A stretch of 64,000 bases of DNA from Geobacteraceae bacterium (GTDB lineage: Bacteria; Desulfobacterota; Desulfuromonadia; Geobacterales; Pseudopelobacteraceae): assembly GCA_025355965.1 (NCBI GenBank), contig JANXYR010000034.1, forward strand, positions 16,383 to 80,382. Reading direction: 5' to 3'. The notes beneath the pieces are model-generated. The model was given only the letters and a program-made list of their open reading frames with translations. It had not been told where the DNA came from and ran no database searches. Shown in pieces: positions 38,289 through 47,173 of the stretch; the first letter of the stretch is position 1, and every line of letters begins with the position of its first letter. The translations under genes were made by a program, and so were the position numbers.

Positions 38289-39011
38289 GTGATGAAACAG
38301 ATGAAAAATAATGCTCCGGTTATGGCTATCACCGGCACCAGCAAGGGAATTGGCAATGGCATGGCCAGGCATTTTCTGTCGCTCGGCTACCATGTGGCCG
38401 GCTGTAGTCGCGGGGACTCAGATATCGATCAGGCGAACTATTTTCATTCGCGCGTCGAGATCGGTGATGAGAAGCAGGTGCAGAGCTGGGTCAGGGCGAT
38501 AAAAAAGCGGTTCGGAAGAATAGATATTCTTGTCTGCAATGCCGCTCTTGCCCCGGCAAACCTCCTCATGATGATGACTCCAGGTTCGGTCCTCATGGAT
38601 TTGCTGCAGACAAATCTCGCCGGCAGCTATTATGTCTGCCGGGAAGTTTCAAAAGTCATGGTGCTTCAGAAATCCGGCAGAATTATTACGACATCAACCA
38701 TGGCAGTGGGGCTCCATGAAGAAGGTACTTCGGCTTACTCTGCAACAAAATCCGCCGTGGTTGAGATGACCAAGATAATGGCCAAAGAGCTGGCAACGTC
38801 AGGAATCACCTGCAATGTCATAGCTCCGTCAATGTTGATGACCGAAGCGGTTCACGCCCTTGGCGAAGATATAATTCAACGCGCATTGAGCAAACTTACC
38901 ATCAAGCGGACGATTACCATTGAAGAGGTCTGCAACGTCGTATCGTTCTTTGCGGCGGAGGAAAGCAGCTGCGTCACAGGCCAGGTCATCCACTTGGGAC
39001 TGGTATGCTGA
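38289..39011 (+). CDS. Short-chain dehydrogenase/reductase
   Basis: A 240-residue SDR: NAD(P) motif TGTSKGIGNGMA, the NAALAPAN segment, and the YSATKSAV catalytic Tyr-Lys pair. It resembles FabG-type 3-oxoacyl reductases. With the KAS III and MaoC genes nearby it probably reduces a carrier-bound keto acid; a nucleotide-sugar reductase is an alternative. Its end overlaps the next gene by 7 bases. Confidence 0.88.
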   Translation: MMKQMKNNAPVMAITGTSKGIGNGMARHFLSLGYHVAGCSRGDSDIDQANYFHSRVEIGDEKQVQSWVRAIKKRFGRIDILVCNAALAPANLLMMMTPGSVLMDLLQTNLAGSYYVCREVSKVMVLQKSGRIITTSTMAVGLHEEGTSAYSATKSAVVEMTKIMAKELATSGITCNVIAPSMLMTEAVHALGEDIIQRALSKLTIKRTITIEEVCNVVSFFAAEESSCVTGQVIHLGLVC

Positions 39012-39709
39012 CGGACCGTCCGCTTCTTTCCGAGTATGAATATGGTGGATGCCGTATCGCCTGCCTTGTCACCGGAGAAGAGTGGCAGCAGAACACATAC
39101 ATTGTCACCGACACTTCATCTCTAAACACCATAGTTATTGATCCGGGCGGGAGCGTAGAGCGGATAATCCAGCGGATTACGGACATCAACGTGGTCCTGA
39201 CTCATATTCTGCTGACACATCCCCACCATGATCACGTCGGAGCGGCGGCGAAACTGTCCGAACAGTACAATATGGCCTGCGAACTCCATAAGCAGGATGT
39301 CCGGCTGCTGGTGCACGCTCCGATGTATGCATGGACATTTGCGAAGAGGAAGATTCCGGCTGTATCGCATTACCGGGCATTTGAGGAATTGGTCATTAAA
39401 GAGAAGCCTGCCTTTCGGGCTCTCCACACCCCAGGGCACACAAAAGGGAGCGTCTGCTACATCTTCGACGGCTTCCTGTTTACCGGGGACACGCTCCTGT
39501 GCAAGCATGTCGGGCGTACCGATCTGCCGGGAGGCAATTCCACTGACCTCTCCACGTCGGTGGATATGATGCTGGGCGTATTGCCGGATGACGCCGTTAT
39601 CTTTCCCGGCCACGGCAGGCCGTGGAGTGTTGGAGAAGCCAGAGAGTGGTGGCGGCAGTTTCGCGGGAAGCCGCCGGCTCACATGTCGTTCACCGACCCA
39701 ATTGACTGA
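39005..39709 (+). CDS. Metallo-beta-lactamase-fold hydrolase
   Basis: A 234-residue glyoxalase II-like hydrolase with the metal motif THPHHDHVG and downstream ligands (HTPGHTKGS, FTGDTLL, FPGHGRP). Family members cleave thioesters or esters. In this setting a thioesterase that releases or edits an acyl chain is plausible. It overlaps the SDR by 7 bases, pointing to translational coupling. Confidence 0.85.
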   Translation: MLTDRPLLSEYEYGGCRIACLVTGEEWQQNTYIVTDTSSLNTIVIDPGGSVERIIQRITDINVVLTHILLTHPHHDHVGAAAKLSEQYNMACELHKQDVRLLVHAPMYAWTFAKRKIPAVSHYRAFEELVIKEKPAFRALHTPGHTKGSVCYIFDGFLFTGDTLLCKHVGRTDLPGGNSTDLSTSVDMMLGVLPDDAVIFPGHGRPWSVGEAREWWRQFRGKPPAHMSFTDPID

Positions 39710-39722
39710 AAGCAAGGGAGTA

Positions 39723-40727
39723 ATGGATAGCATGACTGATACAGCAGGTGTCGGAATTCTGGGAACCGGCAGATACATTCCAGAGAAGACGCTCAGCAAC
39801 GAACTGATTGAGAAGCAGTGCGGCCTGGAGCCTGGGTCGATCCTCGCCAAAACCGGCATCAAGAGACGGCATATCGCCGAAGATCATGAAACAGCCTCCT
39901 CCATGAGTGTTGAATGCGGGCGGCAGGCTCTGAAAGCGGCCAATATCGAACCGGAGCAGATCGGGCTGATAATCTGCTGCACGTTCACAGGTGACTACGT
40001 CTATCCGGCTCTGGCATGCAAAGTCCAGGAACTGATCGGGGCAAAGAACGCCGGTTCTTTTGATTTGATGGCAAACTGCACAAGTTTCCAGGTCGGCCTG
40101 ACCGTCGCCTCGGACCGGATGAAGTGTGATCCGACCATCGGCTATGCGCTGGTAATCGGAGTTGCCCTGCAATCGCGCTATATCGACTGGAGCGATCCCG
40201 AGTCGGCAATCTACTTCAGCGATGGCGCCGGCGCTGCGGTTCTCGGACCGGTTCCTGCGGGCTATGGAGTGCTCGCCAGCGATCTCTTCACCAACAGCAG
40301 GGTTTTTGAGGCGGTAAGGCTGCGCGGAGGCGGCTCCAGCCACCCGATGCGGCCCGAAAATATCAGCGCGGGACTGCAATATTATGAAATGAACGGCATG
40401 GAGGTATGGAAGCAGGTAATGCAGTTCCAGCCCAAAGCGATAAAACGTGTGTTGGCAAAAATCGACAAGACGACCGATGATGTTGACTTCTTCATTTTCC
40501 ACCAGGCGAACCAGAACCTGATCCATTTCCTCATGGGGAGAATGAAACAGCCACTTGAGAAGACCTTGATTAATGTCGATGAAATCGGCAACACGGCTGA
40601 TGCCTCCCTTGCCGTGGCGCTGCACGACGCGGTAGTTGCACAAAAAATCAAACGGGACGACCTTGTCGTAATCACCGGAGTGGGTGCAGGCTTCACCTTT
40701 GGAGCTGCCGCCATCCGCTGGTATTAA
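39723..40727 (+). CDS. 3-oxoacyl-ACP synthase III (FabH-like)
   Basis: A 334-residue KAS III with an intact triad: Cys119 (ANCTSF), His260 (FIFHQAN), Asn290 (IGNTADAS). It condenses an acyl-CoA or acyl-ACP starter with a malonyl-type extender. The start at 39723 follows AGGGAG; longer upstream reading frames overlap the hydrolase gene and lack family sequence. A dedicated FabH inside a sugar operon suggests a special short acyl chain, as in the acyl genes of Campylobacter flagellin glycosylation loci. Confidence 0.9.
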   Translation: MDSMTDTAGVGILGTGRYIPEKTLSNELIEKQCGLEPGSILAKTGIKRRHIAEDHETASSMSVECGRQALKAANIEPEQIGLIICCTFTGDYVYPALACKVQELIGAKNAGSFDLMANCTSFQVGLTVASDRMKCDPTIGYALVIGVALQSRYIDWSDPESAIYFSDGAGAAVLGPVPAGYGVLASDLFTNSRVFEAVRLRGGGSSHPMRPENISAGLQYYEMNGMEVWKQVMQFQPKAIKRVLAKIDKTTDDVDFFIFHQANQNLIHFLMGRMKQPLEKTLINVDEIGNTADASLAVALHDAVVAQKIKRDDLVVITGVGAGFTFGAAAIRWY

Positions 40728-40735
40728 GGTAATTT

Positions 40736-41677
40736 ATGATTCCGCCGAACGCGCCTGAGTTTACTAAAATTGTCGACGCAATAATTGCCAGGTCACCTTT
40801 CCAGAGAAAGAAACTTGAGCAGCATTTATCTGGGATGGACGCGGACTACTTTGCCCGGGCTGAGGAGTTCGCCATTGATTACGGCAATTATCTCGCCAGC
40901 CAGGATATCCCTTTCGACTATGCCATTCAGGCGTACCTCGATATGTGCAAAAGCATGCTGAAATGCCAGATTGAATTCATGAAAACCGGGTCCTACAGCA
41001 CAACCGACCATAATCAGGCTTTTATCGATATATATTCAAACCCCGACCGCATGAAATCATATATGATCGCCCTGGCATTGTCCCAATTTCTCTGGTCCTC
41101 GCACTACAGAATTTATCTGGATTTCGAACGGTCCCTCTGCAATAATGCCGCGCGTACCGGCTCTTATCTCGAGATCGGACCCGGTCATGGTTTGTATCTT
41201 CGCAAAGCCATCCGGCACCTTGATCCTGATGCTTCTATTCAAGCGGTGGATATAAGCCCTGTTTCAATCAGGATCACAAAATCGATCATTGATCACTTCT
41301 GCCCGGATACATCGAATGTCACCTTCTGGACCGGAGACATTCTTGATTACAAAGCCCCCTCGCGATACGACTTCATTACGATGGGAGAGGTTATCGAGCA
41401 TGTGAATGCTCCCCGGAAGTTGCTTACCAGACTAATGACGCTTCTTTCCGACTCAGGCAGAGCCTTTATCACGACATCAATCAACTCACCAGCAGTTGAT
41501 CATGTGTACCACTTCAAGAGTGTCGAGGAGGTAAGGGAGATGTTCCGCGATTCTGGGCTCGTGATTCTCCATGAACAGATTTTGCCGGTAGAGGATTTGC
41601 CTATGGAAGAAATTGTGTCTCAACGAATAACTATCAACTACTCCGCGGAAGTTAAAAGGGCTGACAGCCATGAGTAA
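40736..41677 (+). CDS. SAM-dependent methyltransferase
   Basis: A 313-residue protein with a class I methyltransferase core (YLEIGPGHGLYLRKAIRHL near residue 142, then TMGEVIEHVNAPRKLL). The N-terminal 130 residues are helical and unassigned. The methyl acceptor is unknown; candidates are a carrier-bound hydroxyacyl group or a sugar hydroxyl. It starts 8 bases after the KAS III gene and overlaps the next by 8 bases. Confidence 0.85.
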   Translation: MIPPNAPEFTKIVDAIIARSPFQRKKLEQHLSGMDADYFARAEEFAIDYGNYLASQDIPFDYAIQAYLDMCKSMLKCQIEFMKTGSYSTTDHNQAFIDIYSNPDRMKSYMIALALSQFLWSSHYRIYLDFERSLCNNAARTGSYLEIGPGHGLYLRKAIRHLDPDASIQAVDISPVSIRITKSIIDHFCPDTSNVTFWTGDILDYKAPSRYDFITMGEVIEHVNAPRKLLTRLMTLLSDSGRAFITTSINSPAVDHVYHFKSVEEVREMFRDSGLVILHEQILPVEDLPMEEIVSQRITINYSAEVKRADSHE

Positions 41678-42854
41678 GTATGATGCGATCAAAATCGGGG
41701 ATACGGCGAAACTCACCCACGTTATCACGCAACAGGATGTAGATCATTTTGTCAACCTTACCGGCGATGACAACAAATTACACATAGATGCAGGGTATGC
41801 CGAGACCACTGTTTTCAAAAAACCTGTTGCCCACGGAATGCTTGGAGCATCATTCATCTCAACGGTGATTGGCACCAAACTCCCCGGAGACGGGGCGCTC
41901 TGGTTCGCGCAGAATCTTGAGTTTCTGTTGCCGGTCAGAGTGGGCGACACCATAACTGTCGTTGCCGAAGTCCTGAAAAAATATGATCGGGACAGCATTA
42001 TCGAGCTGAAAACCGATATTTTCAACCAGCACCGGCAAACCGTCACAACCGGAGTAGCAAAGGTGAAGATAGTGGAGCCGTTGAGTCCGGCTGCCCCCTC
42101 TTCACCTCAGGAATGCAGGAAAATCGCACTCGTCATCGGTGCAACCGGAGGCATCGGACAGGCCATCTGCCGACAGCTGGCAGAAGATGGTTTTGATATC
42201 GCGATTCATTACCACAGCAATAAACAGGCTGCGGCAAACATCCAGGATTTCCTGTCAACCCTGGGTATTTCCACCACGATATACTGCGCAGACATTGTTG
42301 ACGCCCGCCAGACCTCGGACATGGTTGAACAGGTTGTACGTCGGTTGGGAGGACTTACCCTGCTGGTCAACTGCGCCACCGCGCGGATTCCTGTCATAAA
42401 GTTTTCTTCCCTTGAATGGGCTGACATCCAGGCGCATCTTGATACAAACGTCAAAGGCACGCTCAATCTCGCCAAGGCTGTAGTACCGGTCTTTGAAGCC
42501 CAGAGCCACGGCAAAATCATAACGTTTACCACGCAGGCCATCGAAACCCCCGCGGCCGGCTGGCTTCATTACATAACCGCCAAAAACGCCCTGCAGGGAT
42601 TTTCACGGGCGCTGGCGGTCGAACTCGCCCCAAAAGGGATAACGGTCAATATGGTTTCGCCCGGCATGACCGAAACGGAACTGATTGCTGACATTCCGGA
42701 GAAAACCAGATTGATGGTGGCAGCCAAAGCACCGTTGCGAAGACTTGCCAGGCCCGAAGATATAGCGGGTGCCGTCAGTTTTCTGGCATCGTCCAAAGCG
42801 GACTACATTACCGGAGAAACAATTCGCATCAATGGAGGACAGGTGATGCTATGA
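41670..42854 (+). CDS. MaoC dehydratase - SDR reductase fusion
   Basis: A 394-residue two-domain protein. Residues 1-130 form a MaoC (R-hydratase) hot-dog domain with the catalytic pair in GDDNKLHID, VAHGMLGAS and the LEFLLPVRVGDT segment. Residues about 148-394 form an SDR (VIGATGGIGQAICRQL, YITAKNALQGFSRAL). Together they cover the beta-keto reduction and dehydration or hydration steps of acyl elongation on a carrier. The fusion strengthens the reading of this block as a small fatty-acid-like pathway. It overlaps the FkbH gene by 4 bases (ATGA). Confidence 0.9.
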   Translation: MSKYDAIKIGDTAKLTHVITQQDVDHFVNLTGDDNKLHIDAGYAETTVFKKPVAHGMLGASFISTVIGTKLPGDGALWFAQNLEFLLPVRVGDTITVVAEVLKKYDRDSIIELKTDIFNQHRQTVTTGVAKVKIVEPLSPAAPSSPQECRKIALVIGATGGIGQAICRQLAEDGFDIAIHYHSNKQAAANIQDFLSTLGISTTIYCADIVDARQTSDMVEQVVRRLGGLTLLVNCATARIPVIKFSSLEWADIQAHLDTNVKGTLNLAKAVVPVFEAQSHGKIITFTTQAIETPAAGWLHYITAKNALQGFSRALAVELAPKGITVNMVSPGMTETELIADIPEKTRLMVAAKAPLRRLARPEDIAGAVSFLASSKADYITGETIRINGGQVML

Positions 42855-44626
42855 CTCTTGTCAGAGGCGGAATATCTGGTAATGAGACAGGCCTGTCCGA
42901 CATGCTTGCCCTGATCAATTCATCCGACGACTCCCAGGGAATCCCGGTTGCGTTCAATTTCCTGCGCAACTTCACTACGGAGGGGATTGAACCGTACCTT
43001 CACTACCACTGTCTCTTGAGCGCCCTCAAGCCAAAGATCACTTTTGGCAATTACGACATGGTTCACCAGGAGGTACTGGACAGGAGTTCGCACCTGTACA
43101 GTTCATCTCCGGACATAATCGTCGCTGCTCTCTATCTGGACACATACCTTCCTGACGGCTGGCGCGCCTCCTGGAGTGCCGATGATGTCATGAACAGCCT
43201 GGCCGGACTCTTTGCCGACATTGCCGGCAATACGGATGCAATTATTGTAGTGAACACCTTTGTGCCCCCCTTTTACGCCGACTTCGGCATCAGCAGCGTC
43301 AAGGACTTTTCCAGCCACCATAACGAAGTGTTGCGGCTTAACCAATTGATACGGGCATACGTCTTCTCCACCCCTGCACGATTTGTGCTGGCTGACTGGG
43401 AACGGTTCGTCCGCCTGCTGGGCGAAAACGAGAGCATGGACTATCGATTCTGGTACATGTCCAGGTCTCCGTTCAAAAAAGCCTTTCTAGAGTTGTATGC
43501 ACTTGAGCTGGTAAAGGTCGCCAGGGCCCTGAAGGGCAAATCAAAAAAATGCCTGATTCTTGATTGTGACAATACCCTATGGGGTGGGGTAATCGGAGAG
43601 GATGGCCTGAATGGCATAAAGCTTGATCCGCATTCCTACCCCGGCAATGTTTTCTACGAATTCCAGAAGAGCATAATCCGGCTCCACGAGCGGGGAGTTC
43701 TGATCACCATCTGCAGCAAGAATAACGAACAGGATGTCTGGGACGTCCTCGACGGCCATCAAAGCTGCATTCTCAAACGTGAGCATTTATCCGCATGGCG
43801 GGTTAACTGGAGTGACAAGGTATCAAATATTCGGGACCTGGCCACAGAGCTGAACCTGGGCATTGACAGTTTCGTGTTCGTCGATGATAACCCGGTTGAG
43901 TGCGGGCTCATCCGAGACATGCTCCCGGAGGTGACGGTCCTGCAGGTACCGGAGAAGCTTTACACCTACCCGCCCCTGCTGAACCGGGACGGATTGTTCG
44001 ACACTCTTACCTTCAGCTCCGAAGACCGGCAGCGGTCACAGTTGTACCGCGACGAAGCACATCGTAAGCATGAACAGGCAAAATATGAAACCATGGATCA
44101 GTATCTGGCATCCCTGGCTCTCAGGGTTACCGTCCATCCCGCCACGGATAACGAGATCTCGAGGGTAGCGCAACTTACTCAGAAGACAAACCAATTCAAC
44201 CTGACGACCCGCCGCTACACCGAGGCAAAAATCTCATCATTCTGCAATGACCCGGACTGGGCAGTCATCAGCCTTTCCGTGCAGGACAAGTTTGGAGACT
44301 CGGGACTGACCGGAGTCATGATAGCCCACAAAGAAGGTGATACGGGTGTCATCGACTCACTTCTCCTGAGCTGCCGTATTTTGGGGCGCAGCATAGAAAA
44401 AGTGTTTGTTCTCGAGGCGCTGTCCATCATGAGCCGTCTGTGGCCGGTGAAAACCTGGCAGGCCGAGTTTGCAGCGACGCCCAAGAACCAGCAGGTAGCT
44501 GAATTCTGGCCATCCATCGGGTTCCGGCAGAGCAGCCTGCTGGACGGCCATACCTTCTACACACTGCCGTTTGCAGTACCGGAACTGGAGCCGATATCAT
44601 ACATAGCTATTGAGGAGCAACAATGA
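42851..44626 (+). CDS. FkbH-like HAD-IIIC protein
   Basis: A 591-residue protein with an N-terminal SGNH-like region (about 30-220), a HAD-IIIC domain with motif I LDCDNTLWGG (Asp238, Asp240), and a C-terminal GNAT-like segment (about 420-560). Family knowledge: FkbH proteins take the glyceryl moiety of 1,3-bisphosphoglycerate, dephosphorylate it and load it on a carrier protein; some use a Cys within motif I, which is present here (Cys239). The very next gene is an ACP (4-base overlap), the natural acceptor. Other HAD-IIIC proteins serve different acyl chemistry, so glyceryl loading is an inference. Confidence 0.88.
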   Translation: MTLVRGGISGNETGLSDMLALINSSDDSQGIPVAFNFLRNFTTEGIEPYLHYHCLLSALKPKITFGNYDMVHQEVLDRSSHLYSSSPDIIVAALYLDTYLPDGWRASWSADDVMNSLAGLFADIAGNTDAIIVVNTFVPPFYADFGISSVKDFSSHHNEVLRLNQLIRAYVFSTPARFVLADWERFVRLLGENESMDYRFWYMSRSPFKKAFLELYALELVKVARALKGKSKKCLILDCDNTLWGGVIGEDGLNGIKLDPHSYPGNVFYEFQKSIIRLHERGVLITICSKNNEQDVWDVLDGHQSCILKREHLSAWRVNWSDKVSNIRDLATELNLGIDSFVFVDDNPVECGLIRDMLPEVTVLQVPEKLYTYPPLLNRDGLFDTLTFSSEDRQRSQLYRDEAHRKHEQAKYETMDQYLASLALRVTVHPATDNEISRVAQLTQKTNQFNLTTRRYTEAKISSFCNDPDWAVISLSVQDKFGDSGLTGVMIAHKEGDTGVIDSLLLSCRILGRSIEKVFVLEALSIMSRLWPVKTWQAEFAATPKNQQVAEFWPSIGFRQSSLLDGHTFYTLPFAVPELEPISYIAIEEQQ

Positions 44627-44874
44627 TGCAACATCAAGAACAGAAGTTGAAAGAGGTACTTGCACGGATTTTCAACGTTCAACCGGAAATGATCACCGAC
44701 GACGCCTCTCCCGACACCATTGAAAACTGGGATTCGCTTCGGCATATGAATCTTGTTCTCGCGCTTGAGGAGGAGTTCGGCGTAGAATTCACGGATGATC
44801 AGGTTGTTGAGATACTCAGCTACAAACTTATCAAGATAGTGTTTAAGGAGCATGGCGTAGAATTCGTTCAGTAA
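44623..44874 (+). CDS. Acyl carrier protein 1
   Basis: An 83-residue ACP. The phosphopantetheine site is Ser38 in NWDSLRHMN, with the acidic helix II (LALEEEFGVEF) typical of carrier proteins. The start overlaps the FkbH stop (ATGA), so the two are coupled, which suggests they work together. Confidence 0.92.
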   Translation: MMQHQEQKLKEVLARIFNVQPEMITDDASPDTIENWDSLRHMNLVLALEEEFGVEFTDDQVVEILSYKLIKIVFKEHGVEFVQ

Positions 44875-44931
44875 CAAGGCTGTCAGTTTATCCAGACATA
44901 TAATTTTGAGTTCGCTCAGGATAGGTTTCAA

Positions 44932-46302
44932 ATGCAATCAATTCATACGATCTTTGAACGCATGCGCAGCAATACATCCGGGACCGCTCTTTTCTGGAAC
45001 GATCGGGAGATCAGCTACTCCGATTTTATCGTCATGATCGATGCCTGGAGTGAGCGACTTGTAGAGCACCATATTGCAAAAGGCACCGTGTGCGGATTCA
45101 TAGCAGAATACTCTCCCAACGTGTGCGCACTGATTTTTGCGCTTATGCAGGCAAAGGCGATCCTCGTTCCATTTACCCCCGCAATTGAGCACGAATTGCC
45201 GGAATTCATCGAGATTGCCGGCGTCACGCATCTGTTCAGATTTGACACAGATGACGACTGGTCATTTGAAAAATGCGGGAGTCCTGTTCAGAATCCGCTT
45301 GTTGAGACCTTTATTGAGCGAGATGTTCCCGGCCTGATAGTATTTACATCCGGCTCCACCGGCAAGCCCAAGGGGATACTCCAGGATTGTGAACGGGTCA
45401 TGCGCAAGTTCGTCGAAAAGCGCCCCGGCTGGCGTACCGTTCTGTTCCTCATGCTGGATCACTTCGGCGGATTCAACACCCTGCTTTCAACCTTTGCGTA
45501 CGGAGGGACGGCAGTATGCCTACCGGATCGCAGCTCAGAAAGTGTCTGCAGGGTTATTCAGCAATCCCGCGCGACGCTTTTGCCAACCACTCCGACATTT
45601 ATTAACCTGCTGATCGCCTCCCGCTGTTACATGGAGTACGATCTGTCATCGGTGAAGCTTATAACCTATGGAACCGAAGTGATGCCCCCCTCCACGCTAT
45701 CGAAGGTCAGGGAAATTTTTCCGAATGCCCAGATCAAACAGACGTACGGCTTGTCGGAACTGGGCGTGTTACGCTCCAAATCGGAAAGCGACGATTCGGT
45801 CTGGGTGAAAATTGGCGGTGATGGTTTCGAAATAAAAATCATCGACGACATCCTCTGGGTTCGCTCCGAGGCAAACATGGTCGGATACCTGAATGCGCCC
45901 AACCCTTTTGATGAAGATGGATGGATGTGTACGGGGGACCATGTTGAACTGCGCGGAGAGTACATGCGCATCCTGGGGCGAAAATCGGAAATGATAAACG
46001 TCGGCGGCCAGAAAGTGTTTCCGGCAGAGGTTGAAAACGTGCTCCTTGAGGCGGACAATGTCCGGGAGGTCACCGTTATCGGTGTGCCACACCCAGTTAT
46101 GGGAAATGTCGTCAAAGCAAAAATCTCACTCAATACGCCTGAAGATCAGTTTCTACTGACTGAGCGATTGAGAAAACACTGTCTTGAAAGAATGGCCCGC
46201 TATAAAGTCCCGATGAAATATGAAGTTGTTGACTCGGAAAATCTGCATAGTAACCGATATAAAAAAATAAGAGTCGGGAATAATCCTGTGGGACATGAGT
46301 AA
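44932..46302 (+). CDS. AMP-forming acyl/aryl ligase
   Basis: A 456-residue ANL-superfamily adenylating enzyme: P-loop FTSGSTGKPKG, YGLSELG, GDHVELRGEYMRILGRKSE, and the hinge region GGQKVFPAEVE. It activates a carboxylic acid with ATP and loads it onto CoA or a carrier protein. It lies between two ACP genes, so a carrier protein is the likely acceptor. The acid is unknown. It overlaps the pseH-type gene by 8 bases. Confidence 0.9.
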   Translation: MQSIHTIFERMRSNTSGTALFWNDREISYSDFIVMIDAWSERLVEHHIAKGTVCGFIAEYSPNVCALIFALMQAKAILVPFTPAIEHELPEFIEIAGVTHLFRFDTDDDWSFEKCGSPVQNPLVETFIERDVPGLIVFTSGSTGKPKGILQDCERVMRKFVEKRPGWRTVLFLMLDHFGGFNTLLSTFAYGGTAVCLPDRSSESVCRVIQQSRATLLPTTPTFINLLIASRCYMEYDLSSVKLITYGTEVMPPSTLSKVREIFPNAQIKQTYGLSELGVLRSKSESDDSVWVKIGGDGFEIKIIDDILWVRSEANMVGYLNAPNPFDEDGWMCTGDHVELRGEYMRILGRKSEMINVGGQKVFPAEVENVLLEADNVREVTVIGVPHPVMGNVVKAKISLNTPEDQFLLTERLRKHCLERMARYKVPMKYEVVDSENLHSNRYKKIRVGNNPVGHE

Positions 46303-46858
46303 AGAAGGAGAATTTAACCCCTTGATTACTTTTAATAAAATGACAGTAGATGATCAGGAAATGGTCATGCAATGGCGGGCGCTCCCCTCTGTAACCCAGT
46401 ATATGGTAACAGACATTGAACCGGACCTTGACAAACAGATCGCCTGGTTTCACAAAATTTCGAATGATCCGAGCTGCCTGTACCTGATCGTCCAGTACAA
46501 CAAAATCCCGATTGGAGTGATCAATCTGGCCAGCATTGACACCGTAAACCGCAGATGCACCGCAGGATATTATATCGGCAATCTGGAGTACCGGTCTGTT
46601 GGTGCCATAGTTCCCGCCTATATTTATAATTACGTTTTTAATGATTTGAAGCTTAATAAAATCTATGGTGAGGTTCTGGAGGAAAACACCGGAGTAATGC
46701 ATTTGCATAAGCTATTCGGGTATGAGACTGTAGGCGTAATGCGCCAGCATGTTTTCAAAAACAACCAGTTCCATAATGTGGTAATAATGGAACTCCGTGC
46801 GGATGAGTGGGCAAAACAAAAAAAATACCAAAGTTACATACCTGAAATAGAACTATAA
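46295..46858 (+). CDS. pseH: GNAT N-acyltransferase, PseH-like
   Basis: A 187-residue GNAT protein whose layout matches PseH (MVMQWRALPSVTQYMV, GVINLASIDTVNRRCTAGYYIG, YGEVLEENTGVMHLHKLFGYE). PseH N-acetylates C4 of the PseC product using acetyl-CoA. Here the gene sits between an acid-activating ligase and a second ACP, so it might accept an ACP-bound acyl group instead of acetyl-CoA. That is inference; the sequence alone does not decide the donor. Confidence 0.85.
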   Translation: MSKEGEFNPLITFNKMTVDDQEMVMQWRALPSVTQYMVTDIEPDLDKQIAWFHKISNDPSCLYLIVQYNKIPIGVINLASIDTVNRRCTAGYYIGNLEYRSVGAIVPAYIYNYVFNDLKLNKIYGEVLEENTGVMHLHKLFGYETVGVMRQHVFKNNQFHNVVIMELRADEWAKQKKYQSYIPEIEL

Positions 46859-46869
46859 GGGAGCCTTTT

Positions 46870-47166
46870 ATGAACACTCAAGCAGCACTTCAGTTGATGC
46901 AGGAGACTTTTGAGAGCATGCAGCGTTCAGGCATGGTACCTGATACCATCACTTTTAATTCGGACACTGTGATCCTGGGTGTTGGTTCCGTTCTGGACTC
47001 CCTAGGTTTTGTCACCTTCATTTCCGATCTTGAAGAACGGCTCTGCACGAAACTGGATGACGAGGTGTATCTGGTACACCATGAGATTGAAGCCTTTAAT
47101 GCCAACAGCTCGTTTTTATCCGCAGGCACGATTGCACGTTTTATCGAGAGCATTACCCCGAATTGA
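46870..47166 (+). CDS. Acyl carrier protein 2
   Basis: A 98-residue carrier protein with the site Ser44 in SVLDSLGFVTF and helix II LEERLCTKLDDEV. It is longer and quite different from the first ACP (44623), so the two are unlikely to be recent duplicates. A good AGGGAGCC ribosome site precedes it. It lies 11 bases after pseH and 7 bases before pseG. Confidence 0.87.
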   Translation: MNTQAALQLMQETFESMQRSGMVPDTITFNSDTVILGVGSVLDSLGFVTFISDLEERLCTKLDDEVYLVHHEIEAFNANSSFLSAGTIARFIESITPN

Positions 47167-47173
47167 GAACAGG

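Noticed and set aside
39690..40643. A 317-codon open frame on the minus strand opposite the KAS III gene
   Set aside because: The plus-strand KAS III has an intact catalytic triad and family motifs; the antisense frame has no recognisable motif and is a by-product of codon composition.
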